Shown here: one piece after another, positions 53,601-64,000 of the stretch
How positions within the stretch are numbered: the first letter of the stretch is position 1
Layout of the letters: every line of letters starts with the position of its first letter
Source of the DNA: Dioscorea cayenensis subsp. rotundata
Lineage: Eukaryota > Streptophyta > Magnoliopsida > Dioscoreales > Dioscoreaceae
Length of the DNA stretch: 64,000 nt
Direction: 5' to 3'
Assembly: GCF_009730915.1 (NCBI RefSeq)
Contig: NC_052479.1
Location: 2,976,001 to 3,040,000, forward strand
Position numbers and translations under genes: made by a program
The notes under the pieces: generated by a model
What the model was told of the DNA's origin: nothing
The model's input: only the letters and a program-made list of their open reading frames with translations
The model's database searches: none

Positions 53601-56434
53601 TCCTGAAAGCGGTGCTTGTTGCTCCAGACATTTAGATTATGAAGAAAATACCTATTTTTATAGTGGGCATACTTGCGTATCACTTCCATATATGATATGA
53701 GGCTGCATGTTAGTTGCTTGGACCACCTTTTGAAACAATTGGAAAATTTCTTATATTTGTTTGATGACCATTCATCTAGAATGATATAAAGGTCCAGTCG
53801 GCCCTTTTTCATCCGTTTTGTGACTGCTCATCTAGGATGATGTCAATGTCCAGTCAGCTACTTTTCATATTTGTTCATCAGATATTGTATTCACGCAAGG
53901 GTCTGACAAAGCTGACGTGACTTCCAAATAACTTATGTTTTTAATGCTATGATAGTATACACTTAAATGTTAAAAAAAAGGGGGAAAAAAACTAATGGAT
54001 GAAATTGAATACAGTTTGATTTTGGTTAATTTTAAATTGCTGTATAGGAGAGCATTACAATTTTGATTTGCATTGTTTTGTTTTGTCTTGCAATTGTTGG
54101 CGAAACTTTAATGTCCATAAGATCTTGATAATCTTCTACATGAGATTCAAGAGATATATTTTAATTTCTCTTTGTTGCAGTTGAGATCTTAGATTAGTTG
54201 GATTGCATGTACAAACTTTATGTTAATATTTAAGAACTTATTGCTTTTTTATGATATTTTCATAATCCTTTTTTTGTGACATTGTCTCTTGCTCTCTCTT
54301 GTGCACAAAATATCTATTTATTTTGATTTTTCAGGATGTGTACTATCATACTATAAATTTCTTGATTGATAGTCAGGAAAAGATAAGTAGGTGATTTTTC
54401 AACCTTTTTGTCCATGTAATCAAAATATTTGTAGCGGGACTTCTTGGGTTGGAATTTCATGGCAGGTCACATGCTGTATGAATTTTTTGGTTTGAATCTT
54501 TTGAAGCCTATGGCTGAATTCAAGCACAGTTTTTATGATACATTTCTTTGACAAGGGATATTAATGGCATCTTTTCTTTTCAGTGTTGAAAAGAGGATAC
54601 AGAAGATGGACCAAACGATTGCAAAAGCCAAAGCTTCTGTTTCAGACTGTAATAATGTAGACAAGAAATTTAGACAAATACTTGATTTGACTGAGGATGA
54701 AGCTCATTTCCATATGAAGCAGAGTGCATTCTTATATCATCTTGGCATACATACCATGCCTAAAAGTCTCCACTGCTTATCAATGAGATTAACTGTTGAA
54801 TATTTCAAATCACCATCATTAGATAGAGAACAGTCACATGGCCAGAAATTTGAAAACCCAAATCTCCATCACTATGTGATATTTTCTAAAAACGTACTTG
54901 CGGTATCTGTTGCTATCAATTCGACGGTGATGAACTCTGCGGTATGCTATTCCCTTTAAATTCTGTGTGCTATAAATTATATCATGTCTCTTTAGTAATT
55001 TTGACTTGTATCTGTTTTATGCAGGAAAGCAGCAATATTGTTTTTCATATTGTTACTGATAGGCAGAATTTCTTTGCTTTGAAATTATGGTGTGCCAGAA
55101 ACTCATTTAAGAAAGCTTCTGTTCATATTATTAATATTGAGGATCTGGACCTAGAACAGCCAATTGAATTGGATTCTGAGGAATTTCGTGTCTCAATTCA
55201 TGCCAGTGATCAACCGTCTTCTCTGCAGATGAAGACTGAATACATGTCAGTATTTAGCCCAGCTCACTTTCTTCTCCCAAGAATATTCAAGAATTTGAAG
55301 AGGGTGGTGGTTTTGGATGATGATGTGGTAGTCCAGCGGGACTTATCACCCTTATGGAAGCTTGACATGGAAGGAAAAGTGAATGGTGCTGTGCAGTTTT
55401 GCAGGGTGAGATTGGGTCATTTGAAATCATATTTGACAAATCAAAATTATGAGAGCAGTACATGTGCTTGGGTGTCTGGGCTAAATGTAGTCAACTTGGA
55501 AAAGTGGAGAGAGCTTGATGTCACTGGAACTTACCAGCAGCTACTTAAGAAGGTATTATTGCAGCTGAAAAACCTACCTGAGCTTGTCTACAATTTACAA
55601 AACTTATCTGAACTTTCTAAAATTTACACAAAAACTGGGTGCTTCATTGGTGAAATCAGTATGCTTTAGTTGCTAACTAGGTGAGCTTGGTTTATTGAGC
55701 CCAGTTAGGCTTGGTTCTCATTTCAATTTTTTGGGTATAATACAAATTATCTAACCAATGCCAGTTTGGTGTCTTGCCTGCTTTTTTACCTGATTGCTGA
55801 GATTTGAATTATAGGCCTTATTAGGAAATATGATATAAAAAAGTGGCTGCATCAAGCTGCATCAAGCAACAGTCATCTCATTGCTTATACCGTGCATTAC
55901 ATTTAGAACAAGAGGTATCATGCTCTTTGGCCAGTTGATCATACCCCCGTGTGGTGGCTTAATGGATTTTCATGGCACTACAAATGAAATGCCCTAATTT
56001 TTACGACTAAGTTTCTGTGATTTCTGATTGTATTCTACATTTTACCTTCTAATTAAATCTTTTGACAAATCTTTTAATGTTTTGTAGATACTTAAGACTA
56101 TTTCTTTCGAAATGTTGTAATGATTTCTTTTATCCTTGTGTCCTTGAGACAGATGAAGAGCACTAGTAGTGATTCCGGGAGAACAGCAGCTCTGCCTGCA
56201 AGCTTGCTTGCATTTCAAGGTCTGATCTATGGTTTAGATGATTCCTGGGTGCTCTCAGGACTTGGTCATGACTATACACTGACCAGAGACTCAATAAAAC
56301 ATGCTGGAGTTCTGCATTATAACGGTAACATGAAACCTTGGCTTGAACTTGGTATTCCAAAATACAAGAAAAACTGGAAAAATTTCCTCACAAAAGACGA
56401 GCGGTTCATGGATCAGTGCAACGTAAATCCATAG
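50661..56434 (+). CDS. GAUT7: GAUT7-like galacturonosyltransferase-family protein, ten exons
   Basis: GAUT7 is a Golgi type II membrane protein of family GT8 that in Arabidopsis anchors GAUT1 in the homogalacturonan-synthesising complex. Exons: 50661-50805, 50962-50990, 51062-51127, 51288-51338, 51958-52036, 52139-52191, 52721-53013, 54584-54941, 55025-55552, 56153-56434. All introns are GT-AG with consistent phases, giving 627 residues (the Arabidopsis protein is about 619). One membrane segment lies at about 22-43 (VAVVLALVVFSMLVTLAFLL), followed by a divergent stem. The conserved region then starts with CQVEFGSYCLW and DQLFVARAYYPSVAKL. The GT8 domain has NNVDKKFRQILDLTEDEAHF, the metal-binding DDD of VVVLDDDVVVQRDL (about 456-458), GKVNGAVQFC and HYNGNMKPW (589-597). 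It ends QCNVNP, as in GAUT7. GAUT7-type rather than another GAUT by the N-terminus and these details. Confidence 0.92.
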
Positions 56435-57731
56435 CGAGCTTGAAGTACAAAACCGGGAAATCCTATGTTTGGAATTTGAGACAACTGAAGCAGATTGTTG
56501 AAATTTTGGCACCTCAAGTTCAATGAGATTCTATATGGAGTGAAATATCGAAATCATATAGGATGTCTACTACAAGGGAGCGAACAATTGTATTCCAAGC
56601 AAGTACTACATCGAAAATTCAACCCTGTTATTTACCCAGGCTGGCGAAATTGTACACGGGACGAGCTCGACAAGGTTGATGGTGTATGTAGACAGCCATT
56701 CAGGTCAGTTTTGAGTTCATTTAATTGTACCATTCATTTGTGATATAGTTAATAGTTCTGATGATTATTCCCTTTGTCCATGTACAATTCCCCCCTCTTC
56801 ACATATTCTTTGAGCCCTTGTTTTTCTCAAACAATAAGGGTATACACTAAGCTATATTTGTGATTCTTTGGTTGTCAACTGCTAAATAGTGTATGAATTA
56901 CTATTCTACAATTGGTTTGGGAATTTTAAGTCACTAGCATGATTGATAGCAACTAGCAACTCTTGCAAGCTTTCTTATGCTCTAAAATGATCTCATATAA
57001 GTTACTCCTTAATTTTAACCATTTATTTTCATAAAATATATCTTTATGCGGATCTTTAATATTGTTTTGCCAAAGAGATTTTATATAAATAAGAATATAT
57101 AAAAAATCATTCTTAATCCAACTTAAAAACATAAAAAAAAAATGTTTAGTATCTTTATTTTTCTGGGAAAGGAGAAATTTTACAATAGTTACAATAGTGT
57201 ATCTGTAATTTTAGTTTTTCTATAGAATATTAAACATTCATAAAATAATTTCACACTTAACAAAACATATCATTCAATATCATCACATTTACTACAATTT
57301 AATCATTTGTAACCATCCAAAATTTAGCACTTAGATTAGTTTAATCTCCACAGTACTTAAATAAAAAGCCAAAATCCACCCTCTAAATATAGTGGTCAGT
57401 TGGTTAACAAGAGACAGAGGAGCTCAACTCATGGAAAACAAACTAACGGACAAGCAAACCACAATCCAAGTTCAGGTCATATAAATCAACATCCACACAA
57501 CTCAAAAACAAAGTGTAGGAAAACAATAGGAATAAACCTTTCCCTCTACCAACCTTCTCCCCACTCATACCTCTCCAATGGCCTACTGCTAAATTCTTCT
57601 ATCCTTCCCCTCCCAATCTTTTTTACCCACATTGTTCCTTCTTACTCTCAAGAAGGAAGGTGGGGGGAAGAACCCATAAGTTAGCAGGCAGGTCATAGTG
57701 AGGAAAACCAACAGAGAGATAAAATTCTAAA
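56435..57731. other. GAUT7 3' flank and SKS pseudogene upstream region
   Basis: The first 320 bp are probably GAUT7 3' untranslated sequence; the short frame there has no recognisable family. From about 57360 the sequence becomes C-rich (CCACCCTCTAAATATAGTGG) and may be the former promoter and leader of the SKS pseudogene. No other gene was seen. Confidence 0.45.
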
Positions 57732-59469
57732 ATGGCACACACTCTTGTTCTTCTTCCCCTCCTCACCTTAGCATTCTTCACAGTTGCATTTGCCGAAGAT
57801 CCTTACCTTTACTTCACTTGGAATGTAACCTATGGCACGCTCTCCCCTTTCGTCATCCCCCAACTTGTCATCCTCATCAACGGCCAATTCCCCGGTCCTA
57901 ACATAAACTCAACTACCAACAACAACATTGTTCTTAATCTTTTCAACTATCTTGATGAGCCTTTTCTTTTATCATGGAATGGCATTCAACAAAGGAAGAA
58001 TTCATGGATGGATGGTGTCCCCGGCACTAACTGCCCAATCCTTCCCGGCGCCAATTTTACTTATCATTTCCAAGTCAAGGACCAGATTGGTTCTTTCTTT
58101 TATTATCCTTCTCTAGGCATGCACAAGGCTGCCGGCGGCTTCGCTGTCTCCGTGTCAACTCCCGCCTTCTTATCCCCGTCCCTTTCGATCCCCCGGCTGA
58201 TGATTACACTGTCCTGATCGGCGACTGGTATGCTAAAAACCACACCACTCTCACCCACTACCTCGACAGTGGCCCAGGCCTGCACCACCCTTCTGGTGTT
58301 CTTATCAATGGAAAAACCGGGAAAACACCAGACGGTAAAGATGAAGAACCACTTTTCATCATGGAGTCTGGCAAGACTTATCGGTACCGCATTTGCAATG
58401 TTGGTCTGAAAACTTCACTGAACTTCTGATTTCAATCTCATCCTATGAAGCTCGTCGAGATTGACGGCTCTCATACCGTGCAAAATGAATATATATCACT
58501 GGACATTCATGTCGGACAATGTTATTCTGTTCTTGTCATGGCTGATCAAACCCCCGGTGATTACTACATTGCCGTCTCCACTCGTTTTAGCCGCTATAAG
58601 TACACATCCACCGGTGTTGTTCGTTATGCAGGCTCGAACTCCCCGCCGAGCCCTGTGCTTCCTCCGGCTCCCGTCAGTTGGGCGTGGTCGTTGAATCAAC
58701 GGCGCTCGTTTAGGTGGAATCTCACTGCAAGTGCTGCTCGTCCTAACCCTCAGGGCTCTTACCGTTATGGTAGCATCAATATTACTCGCACCATTAAGCT
58801 CACCACCTCATCCAATACCATCGACCATAAACTCCGATACTTTTTCAATAAAGTATCGCATGTCGAACCCGATACTCCATTGAAGCTCGCCGTGTACTTC
58901 AATGTCACTGACGACGTCTTCACCTACAACTATATGAAAGACGCCGAGGACCACATTGATGTCCCGGCTGCTAAACTCACTCCAAATGTCATCACCGTTG
59001 AGTTCCGTACCTTTGTTGAGATCATTATTGAGAAGAGCATGCAGGCTTTTCATCTCGATGGATACTCTTTCTTCCCGGTCGGGTAAGTAATCAGTAACTC
59101 TTTTGATACATGCTAGTCTATTTTAACTAATCATACATATACATATTATAGAATGGGTCCTGGAAGATGGTCGCGGTGAGTCGACATGAGATTCAAGTGT
59201 ACCCTGGGTCTTGGACGGCGATCTTACTAACGTTCGACAATGCCGGAATGTGGAACTTGAGGTCCGAAATTTGGGAGAGGAGGTACCTCGGCCAGCAACT
59301 CTACATCAGTGTAATATCTCCGGCGAGGTCACTGAGAGATGAGCACAACATGCCTCCTAATGAGCTTCTTTGTGGCAAAGTTGTTGGACTCCCCCTACCA
59401 CCTGCCTACAGTTTAAAAAAAAAAAAAGAAAAAAAAAATCAAAGGAGAAATGGGGAAATTGACCCATAA
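57732..59469 (+). pseudogene. SKU5-similar (SKS, multicopper-oxidase-like) pseudogene with three lesions
   Basis: The translation has a signal peptide (LVLLPLLTLAFFTVAFA), then EDPYLYFTWNVTYGTLSPF, VILINGQFPGPNI, LLSWNGIQQRKNSWMDGVPG and GMHKAAGGF. This is the cupredoxin-like layout of SKU5-similar cell-wall glycoproteins, close to the pollen-type NTP303/Bp10 clade by memory; these lack the copper-binding His sets of true oxidases. Lesions: (1) a 1-base deletion at 58143-58150 shifts frame, and the family sequence resumes as RVNSRLLIPVPFDPPADDYT; (2) TGA at 58427 interrupts SLNF/FQSHPMKLVEIDGSH, probably CGA to TGA; (3) after a 69-bp intron (59083-59151) the GPGRWS motif is joined out of frame to AVSRHEIQVYPGSWTAILLT, with about 11 family residues missing. 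The rest, to LCGKVVGLPLPPAYS, is well kept, so decay looks recent. Confidence 0.9.
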
Positions 59470-60256
59470 TTGTATTATGTTATGGTTGTTGGAGATTGAA
59501 GGAAAGGAGAGGAAAAAGTGCAAAGGGTTTGTATGTTATCATCAATCATCTCACTAATTCCTATATGAGTTTGAATTTCATAATGTGTATATGAAGAGGA
59601 TTTGTTTCATTTTTTCTTTTTTCCAATTTGCCATTTATTTTTCACTTGGTTGTATGTTTGATTTTAATAACTTGTCCAAGTTCTCTAGTGATTACTGGTC
59701 CTTATGTTATAATAAGCAAAATAATATGGGATTTTTTTTTTTCAAGAAATATATAATTTTTATTCATAAAAATCACTCTCTTTTTTTATCCATATTTACT
59801 TATAATTAAATTTTAAAATATATCTAAAAATATACAATTTTTTTAAATATATACAAACTAATAGATTAAAGTCATTTTAGTCTAATAACATAAAATTCTG
59901 CATAGAATGTTCGTGATCTATTAAAAAAACATATTTGAATTTCAGCGCATATAGAGTGAGAGAGCACATGTCACTTTTATGCACGCTAGCTTATTCACAA
60001 TTTATTAAAATTAAATAAATAAAACACTAAAAACATTTCTAAAAATATACATATCAACATAAAAAAATCATTATATTTTTGTTTTAAGACTCAAAACTAA
60101 CCTAAAATATCATAATATCATATCTAATTTGGCGATTTTGAGGGTATATTTGGAAAGTAATTAATTATAGTAATTTTTTAAATAAATAAATAAATAAATA
60201 TTTATTTATTTATTTATTTATATGGGAAAATAGGACGAAACTTCTTCTTTCCTTCA
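59470..60256. other. Intergenic, AT-rich
   Basis: AT-rich DNA with a near-palindromic AAATAAATAAATAAATAAAT / ATTTATTTATTTATTTAT stretch at about 60178-60222. The eIF3J 5' untranslated exon probably starts within the next 50 bp. No gene was seen. Confidence 0.5.
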
Positions 60257-60370
60257 TCATGCCTCGCCGTCTCTCTCAACTCAGATTGTTGAAATTCCTA
60301 TCTAATTTTGCTGCTTGATTAGGGCCTCCGTTTCGATCCCTTTCAATCGATTTCCCATCTTTTTCACCAG

Positions 60371-60451
60371 GTATGTTTGTTTAATCACTCGTTGATTATG
60401 CTGAATTGTTTGTTTTTGTTGCTGATTTGATGTTGTTGGTTTTGTATGCAG
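60371..60451 (+). promoter_or_regulatory. Intron in the eIF3J 5' untranslated region
   Basis: CACCAG/GTATGTTTG at 60371 and TGTATGCAG/ATC at 60452 define an 81-bp GT-AG intron lying wholly upstream of the ATG at 60474. Leader introns of this kind are common in plant housekeeping genes. It is inferred from splice signals only. Confidence 0.5.
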
Positions 60452-60473
60452 ATCAATTGACGTTGAATTGAAG

Positions 60474-61526
60474 ATGGATGATTGGGGTACGCCTGTGAAT
60501 TTTGATGTGAATTTTGAAAATTTTTATCTGTGATATTTGTTATTATTTTTGAAGTTTTAATTATTTACAGATTGCTTGTATATGTTTTTCTTTTCATAAT
60601 TAAGAATTTCTGGTTGTTTTTCTTGTTTTAAAGTTTTGATTTTTGGGAAACTTATGAAAACTTTGATGGGATTCAACAATTTTTGATAATATACTGTTGT
60701 TTAGAAAGAGCATCCTTGGTTTTTTTAATTTGATTTTTATTGAATTTGAAGCAAATCTATTGGATTGTGGGTTTGAATGGTTGTTTGTGCACTGTGTTTG
60801 ATTAGGATATTGCTGCAAGATCATTATACGTAACTCAAAATGCAATATTGTAATGAATTGTTGACAATTGGCACTTTGTGTGTGTGCGTGTGCATGTGCT
60901 TGCAAGGATTTGGGTACTTGCAGAGTGTGTTTGTGTGTGTAACCCATAAATTATAACTTCATTCTTACAAATTTAATCCCAAGCAGTAATGTTTCAAAGT
61001 TGAAGTTGTGTAGGCACATTCCTTTGTATGGAGCTGGTTGATTTCTGGGCTAGCCAACCTTTGCCTTTTCACTTACCTCTACATAGATTGTCAATTGAGA
61101 GGACATTTATATTTCTATTATCCAGTTTGCTGTTTAAGGACAGCACTTACTTCTAGAGAATCATTCAACTCCAAACCGGGCAGGTCTTTGCGAGTATTTG
61201 GACTACAATATATGTAATCACGAGCAATTTTTGTTATATGTATAAGTTCTGTGCATGACTTTTTGATAGTAACTGTTATAATTTTGTTTCCCTTAAACAT
61301 AATTTAGTAAATTAGATATTTTGTTAGTTTCCTTGGGATGTTCCACTGATTAGGAGATCAATATATGACCCTTTATTCCTTTTAATAATAAAAGCAAACT
61401 ATATGTTCAGATGATGAAAATTTTAAACCGGCGCCTCCCAAAGAACAGCCAAGAAGTATGTGGGATGATGAAGATGCAGAAGACGATGGTGTAAAGGAGT
61501 CTTGGGAAGATGAAGATGTTACTCCG
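60474..61526 (+). CDS. EIF3J: Translation initiation factor eIF3 subunit J, 5' part (gene continues past the window)
   Basis: eIF3j binds the 40S decoding centre and helps the eIF3 complex load and start-site selection in the cytosol. Only the N-terminus is here: exon 60474-60486 (MDDW and a split Asp codon) and exon 61411-61526, joined by a GT-AG intron in phase 1. Together they read MDDWDDENFKPAPPKEQPRS, then MWDDEDAEDDGVKESWEDED, the acidic Trp-rich start typical of eIF3j (MDDWED...PAKEQPK-KWDDED...KESWEDDD). The next donor is CCG/GTAAAC at 61527. No later exon was found up to 64000; the following intron is filled with repeats. The phase and acidic motif make the identification firm despite the short length. 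Confidence 0.85.
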
Positions 61527-62031
61527 GTAAACTAATGCTATTTATCCCAACTTTTTTGTATTTCTTTTTGTCTTTTCACATGCGATTCACTTATCTAGCT
61601 CAGAGAATGGAGATCAGGTAGTAGTGGTGTTACTCATCTCAATTTTTGTTTTCAAAAAGGTCACAGTTGTGTTTTCCTTAACAATGGGCACATGGATTTA
61701 GGGACTGAATTATCATTAGAAAGGATAGAACTTCATAGGACCATAATTGAGGGGTAGCAACTAATTTATCTATATATATAGTAAGCATTTCCTTTTTGAA
61801 TTTGTTATACTGTTTAGATTTCTAATATTTCATATGATTTGTGGGTTAAGGAGTTATAATTTAAGAAGTATTTTATTGCCCTCTTGGAAACAATTGCCTA
61901 AACACATTTGGGTGTTAGAAAATCTTTGCTATTAGCTGATTGATGCTAAGGTAGTAAATAGTAATTAACTTCACAAAGGGCTATACATGTGCTGTGGGAT
62001 TTATGGTTGATCATTGCCTACCTTGTGATGA
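61527..62031. other. eIF3J intron, no further feature
   Basis: T-rich intron-like sequence. No exon or repeat boundary was recognised. Confidence 0.45.
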
Positions 62032-63866
62032 TCCCATTGGTACAGGACAAATGGGAATGAAAACATAAAAAATATCCAGTAAAGGGATGGGACAATTTTG
62101 TCATGTCTTATTTGACAAAAGCGAAGTAATTTTATCTCTCTATCATCCGTGGGATAAATTTGTTGCTAGTGAGAACAATGTTTTACCTATTATGCCCTTT
62201 TTTTTTTAAACTAATGGCATTGTATCTAAAATAATGTTATGATTTAAAATTTTAAACTATCCCATTGGTACGGGATAGATGGGAATGAAAACAAAAAAAT
62301 ATTCACTAACATAGTGTTTGGATACAAAAGCAGAAGGGAAAATAAAGGAAAGGAAAGAAAGGGGAGGGAAAGAAAGGGAAAATAATAAAGGAAGGGAAGG
62401 GTTGAACCCTTGTTTGGATAGTTAAATTTTATGAATGGAAAGACAAGGATGGTTGTTTGAAAACTTGTTTGGTTACGGAAGGGAAAGGAAAAGAAAGGAT
62501 ATATAATAATATGATTTATCAATTATACCCTTAGTATTAAATAAAAATTACTTATTTCTATTTAAACACATGTATTTTCAATATCTCAAACAAAAAGTAG
62601 GTATTTTGTTTTAAATATTGAACTTATTACTCTAAAATTGCCAGTATTGTATGATTCCTTTTCGTATCGATTGTTATCATTGAGATTCATGAATAGTTTA
62701 GATTAATATTTAGAGATAGATCTTATTTCTATATTTACCTCCTCAATACAAAAAAATTCAAATAATTGAAGTTTTTCTATTTGGAATTGTGTTAGGTTTA
62801 ATTTCTATTTCTTTAGTAGGATTATTTGTAACTGCATATGTATAATATAGATGATGTGATCAGTTGGGCTTTTAATTGAGTAATATTTCTTTGTTTGATT
62901 GACCTAGAAAAAATACAAACAAGTAAAGAAACATATAAACAAACAATAAAGAAATACATAATATTGAGAATTTGCGATGGGGATGATGTAAACTCACTAA
63001 ATCTACGATTTGTATATTTTCTATAAGAAATTATGTGCATTAACAACCAAACAAAAACCCTAACATATGAGAACGACGGGATGTTGGCCATAAACAATTA
63101 AAAAACACATAATAACAAAAACAATATAATAATGAAAGCCTAAAAAGGAGAAGTCTAGTGATAAAGTAATGTTCAAGGCCATACAGATGTGTGATCTACA
63201 TCGATAAGTAAAGAGAGAAATTTAAAAAACATAAGATCAAATTAATGCAAGATATGTGGCATTAACAATAGGGATTGAATCAAGAGTTGAAAATAAGGTG
63301 CATGAATTTTATTTTTAGACAAGATGATTGGTGACGGGTGAATCCTTGATTACAATAAAATTAGATTGAAAAAAGTGAAAGAAGAACTTTATATAAAGTG
63401 TTATGTAATTAATTAAAAAAATCGAGGGTAGTAAGATCTTTTTAAAAATTATAAAATTTTTAGGAGGTTCTCCCTTCTTTGGTACCCTAAATTGGGTGGT
63501 TAGAAAAAGTGAGATTTTGGAGGGTTTTGGAAGGTCAAAGTTAACCCTTCCTTTCCCTTCATTCAATTAAAAAAAATCATCCAAACAAGGGAAGGGCTAA
63601 AATTGACCCTTCGAAACCCTCTCTTTCCGTTACATTCCTTTCTTAATCCTCAATCCAAACATAGCATAAAGGGATGGGACGATTTTGTCATGTCTTATTA
63701 GACAAAATCTAGGCCTTTGACAAAAGCGAAGACATTTTTATCCCCCTATCATCCGTGGGATAAATTAGTTGCTATTAAGAACAATGTTTTACCTATCATG
63801 CCCTTCATTTTTTAAACTAATGGCATTGTATCTAAAATAATGTTATGATTTAAAATCTTAAACTAG
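62032..63866. repeat. Two-copy tandem repeat (about 228 bp) in the eIF3J intron, second copy interrupted
   Basis: Copy 1 (62032 to about 62258) runs from CCCATTGGTACAGGACAAAT through AAAGGGATGGGACAATTTTG and CATCCGTGGGATAAATT to ATGTTATGATTTAAAATTTT. Copy 2 starts at 62259 (CCCATTGGTACGGGATAGAT), is broken at 62309 by the inserted element, and resumes at 63667 (TAAAGGGATGGGACGATTTT) to about 63866. Copy 2 has an extra stretch near 63700 (AGACAAAATCTAGGCC). Confidence 0.85.
62310..63666. mobile_element. Tourist-like (PIF/Harbinger-type) insertion with TAA target duplication
   Basis: The element interrupts the second repeat copy precisely. The left junction is CAC-TAA-CATAGTGTTTGGATAC and the right junction is ATCCAAACATAGCA-TAA-AGGG; the uninterrupted copy reads CAG-TAA-AGGG. 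Termini CATAGTGTTTGGAT and TGCTATGTTTGGAT are imperfect inverted repeats, followed by GGGAAAGG-rich and CCCTTCC-rich subterminal DNA. The TAA duplication plus the GTTTGGAT-type end fits PIF/Harbinger. It is 1357 bp with no convincing transposase frame, so it is probably non-autonomous. Confidence 0.8.
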
Positions 63867-64000
63867 TCTATCAATAATGCTTTTTGGTTATACAAAATAA
63901 TATATATATATATATATATATATATTTTGAACGGTATCTATGAATTTATTTCTATTAGACTTCCATTATCCTTATTTAAATGTTATGATTCAAATCTTGA
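63867..64000. other. eIF3J intron tail with TA microsatellite
   Basis: It contains a (TA)n tract at about 63900-63925 and then AT-rich sequence to the window edge. Confidence 0.5.

Noticed and set aside
56495..56743. 82-residue frame after the GAUT7 stop
   Set aside because: GAUT7 already ends with its conserved C-terminus (QCNVNP-stop); this is better explained as 3' untranslated sequence.
62822..63566. 91- and 83-residue minus-strand frames inside the Tourist-like element
   Set aside because: Neither shows transposase or Myb-like features of PIF/Harbinger; they look like chance frames in AT-rich DNA.

Overview
This is nuclear DNA from a flowering plant: AT-rich, with intron-split genes, simple repeats and many small transposons. 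The SCARECROW-type N-terminus ([12 protein letters not shown]) resembles that of grasses, so a monocot is more likely, but I cannot name a species. There is no bacterial-style cluster, no CRISPR array and no convincing tRNA or rRNA gene. Exon coordinates come from reading splice sites and phases by eye and from remembered family sequences, not from transcripts or searches.

Layout. 1-8.4 kb: repeats (a probable hAT terminus, a cluster of three related CACTTCC-rich inverted-repeat elements, SINE-like pieces). 8.4-10.4 kb, minus strand: SCARECROW (SCR), a GRAS transcription factor, two exons. 10.6-25.2 kb: AT-rich intergenic DNA with a Mutator-like element carrying a clear 9-bp target duplication, a Tourist-like element, a CACTA terminus with patterned subterminal repeats, and a decayed Ty1/copia gag with a primer-binding site. 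25.2-25.8 kb: two gene scraps side by side, an AT-hook motif of AHL type and the first coding exon of glutamate dehydrogenase. 28.85-40.72 kb, plus strand: TAF5 (TFIID WD40 subunit), 19 exons, with a 2.8-kb solo LTR inside the first exon and a damaged-looking splice acceptor later. 41.4-42.05 kb: a repeat-bounded GC-rich segment. 42.6-44.9 kb: mitochondrial calcium uniporter (MCU), two exons. 45.26-46.38 kb: a second member of the same Mutator-like family. 50.66-56.43 kb: GAUT7-like pectin glycosyltransferase, ten exons. 57.7-59.5 kb: an SKU5-similar multicopper-oxidase-like pseudogene with three lesions. 60.26 kb to beyond the right edge: the 5' part of translation factor eIF3J, with a tandem repeat and a nested Tourist-like insertion in its intron.

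The genes serve unrelated processes (root patterning, transcription initiation, mitochondrial calcium uptake, pectin synthesis, translation) and show no sign of acting as a system. I found no previously undescribed molecular system. The most notable observations are the solo LTR inside the TAF5 LisH exon with its GATGT target duplication, the TAF5 acceptor anomaly, and the AHL/GDH fragment pair.
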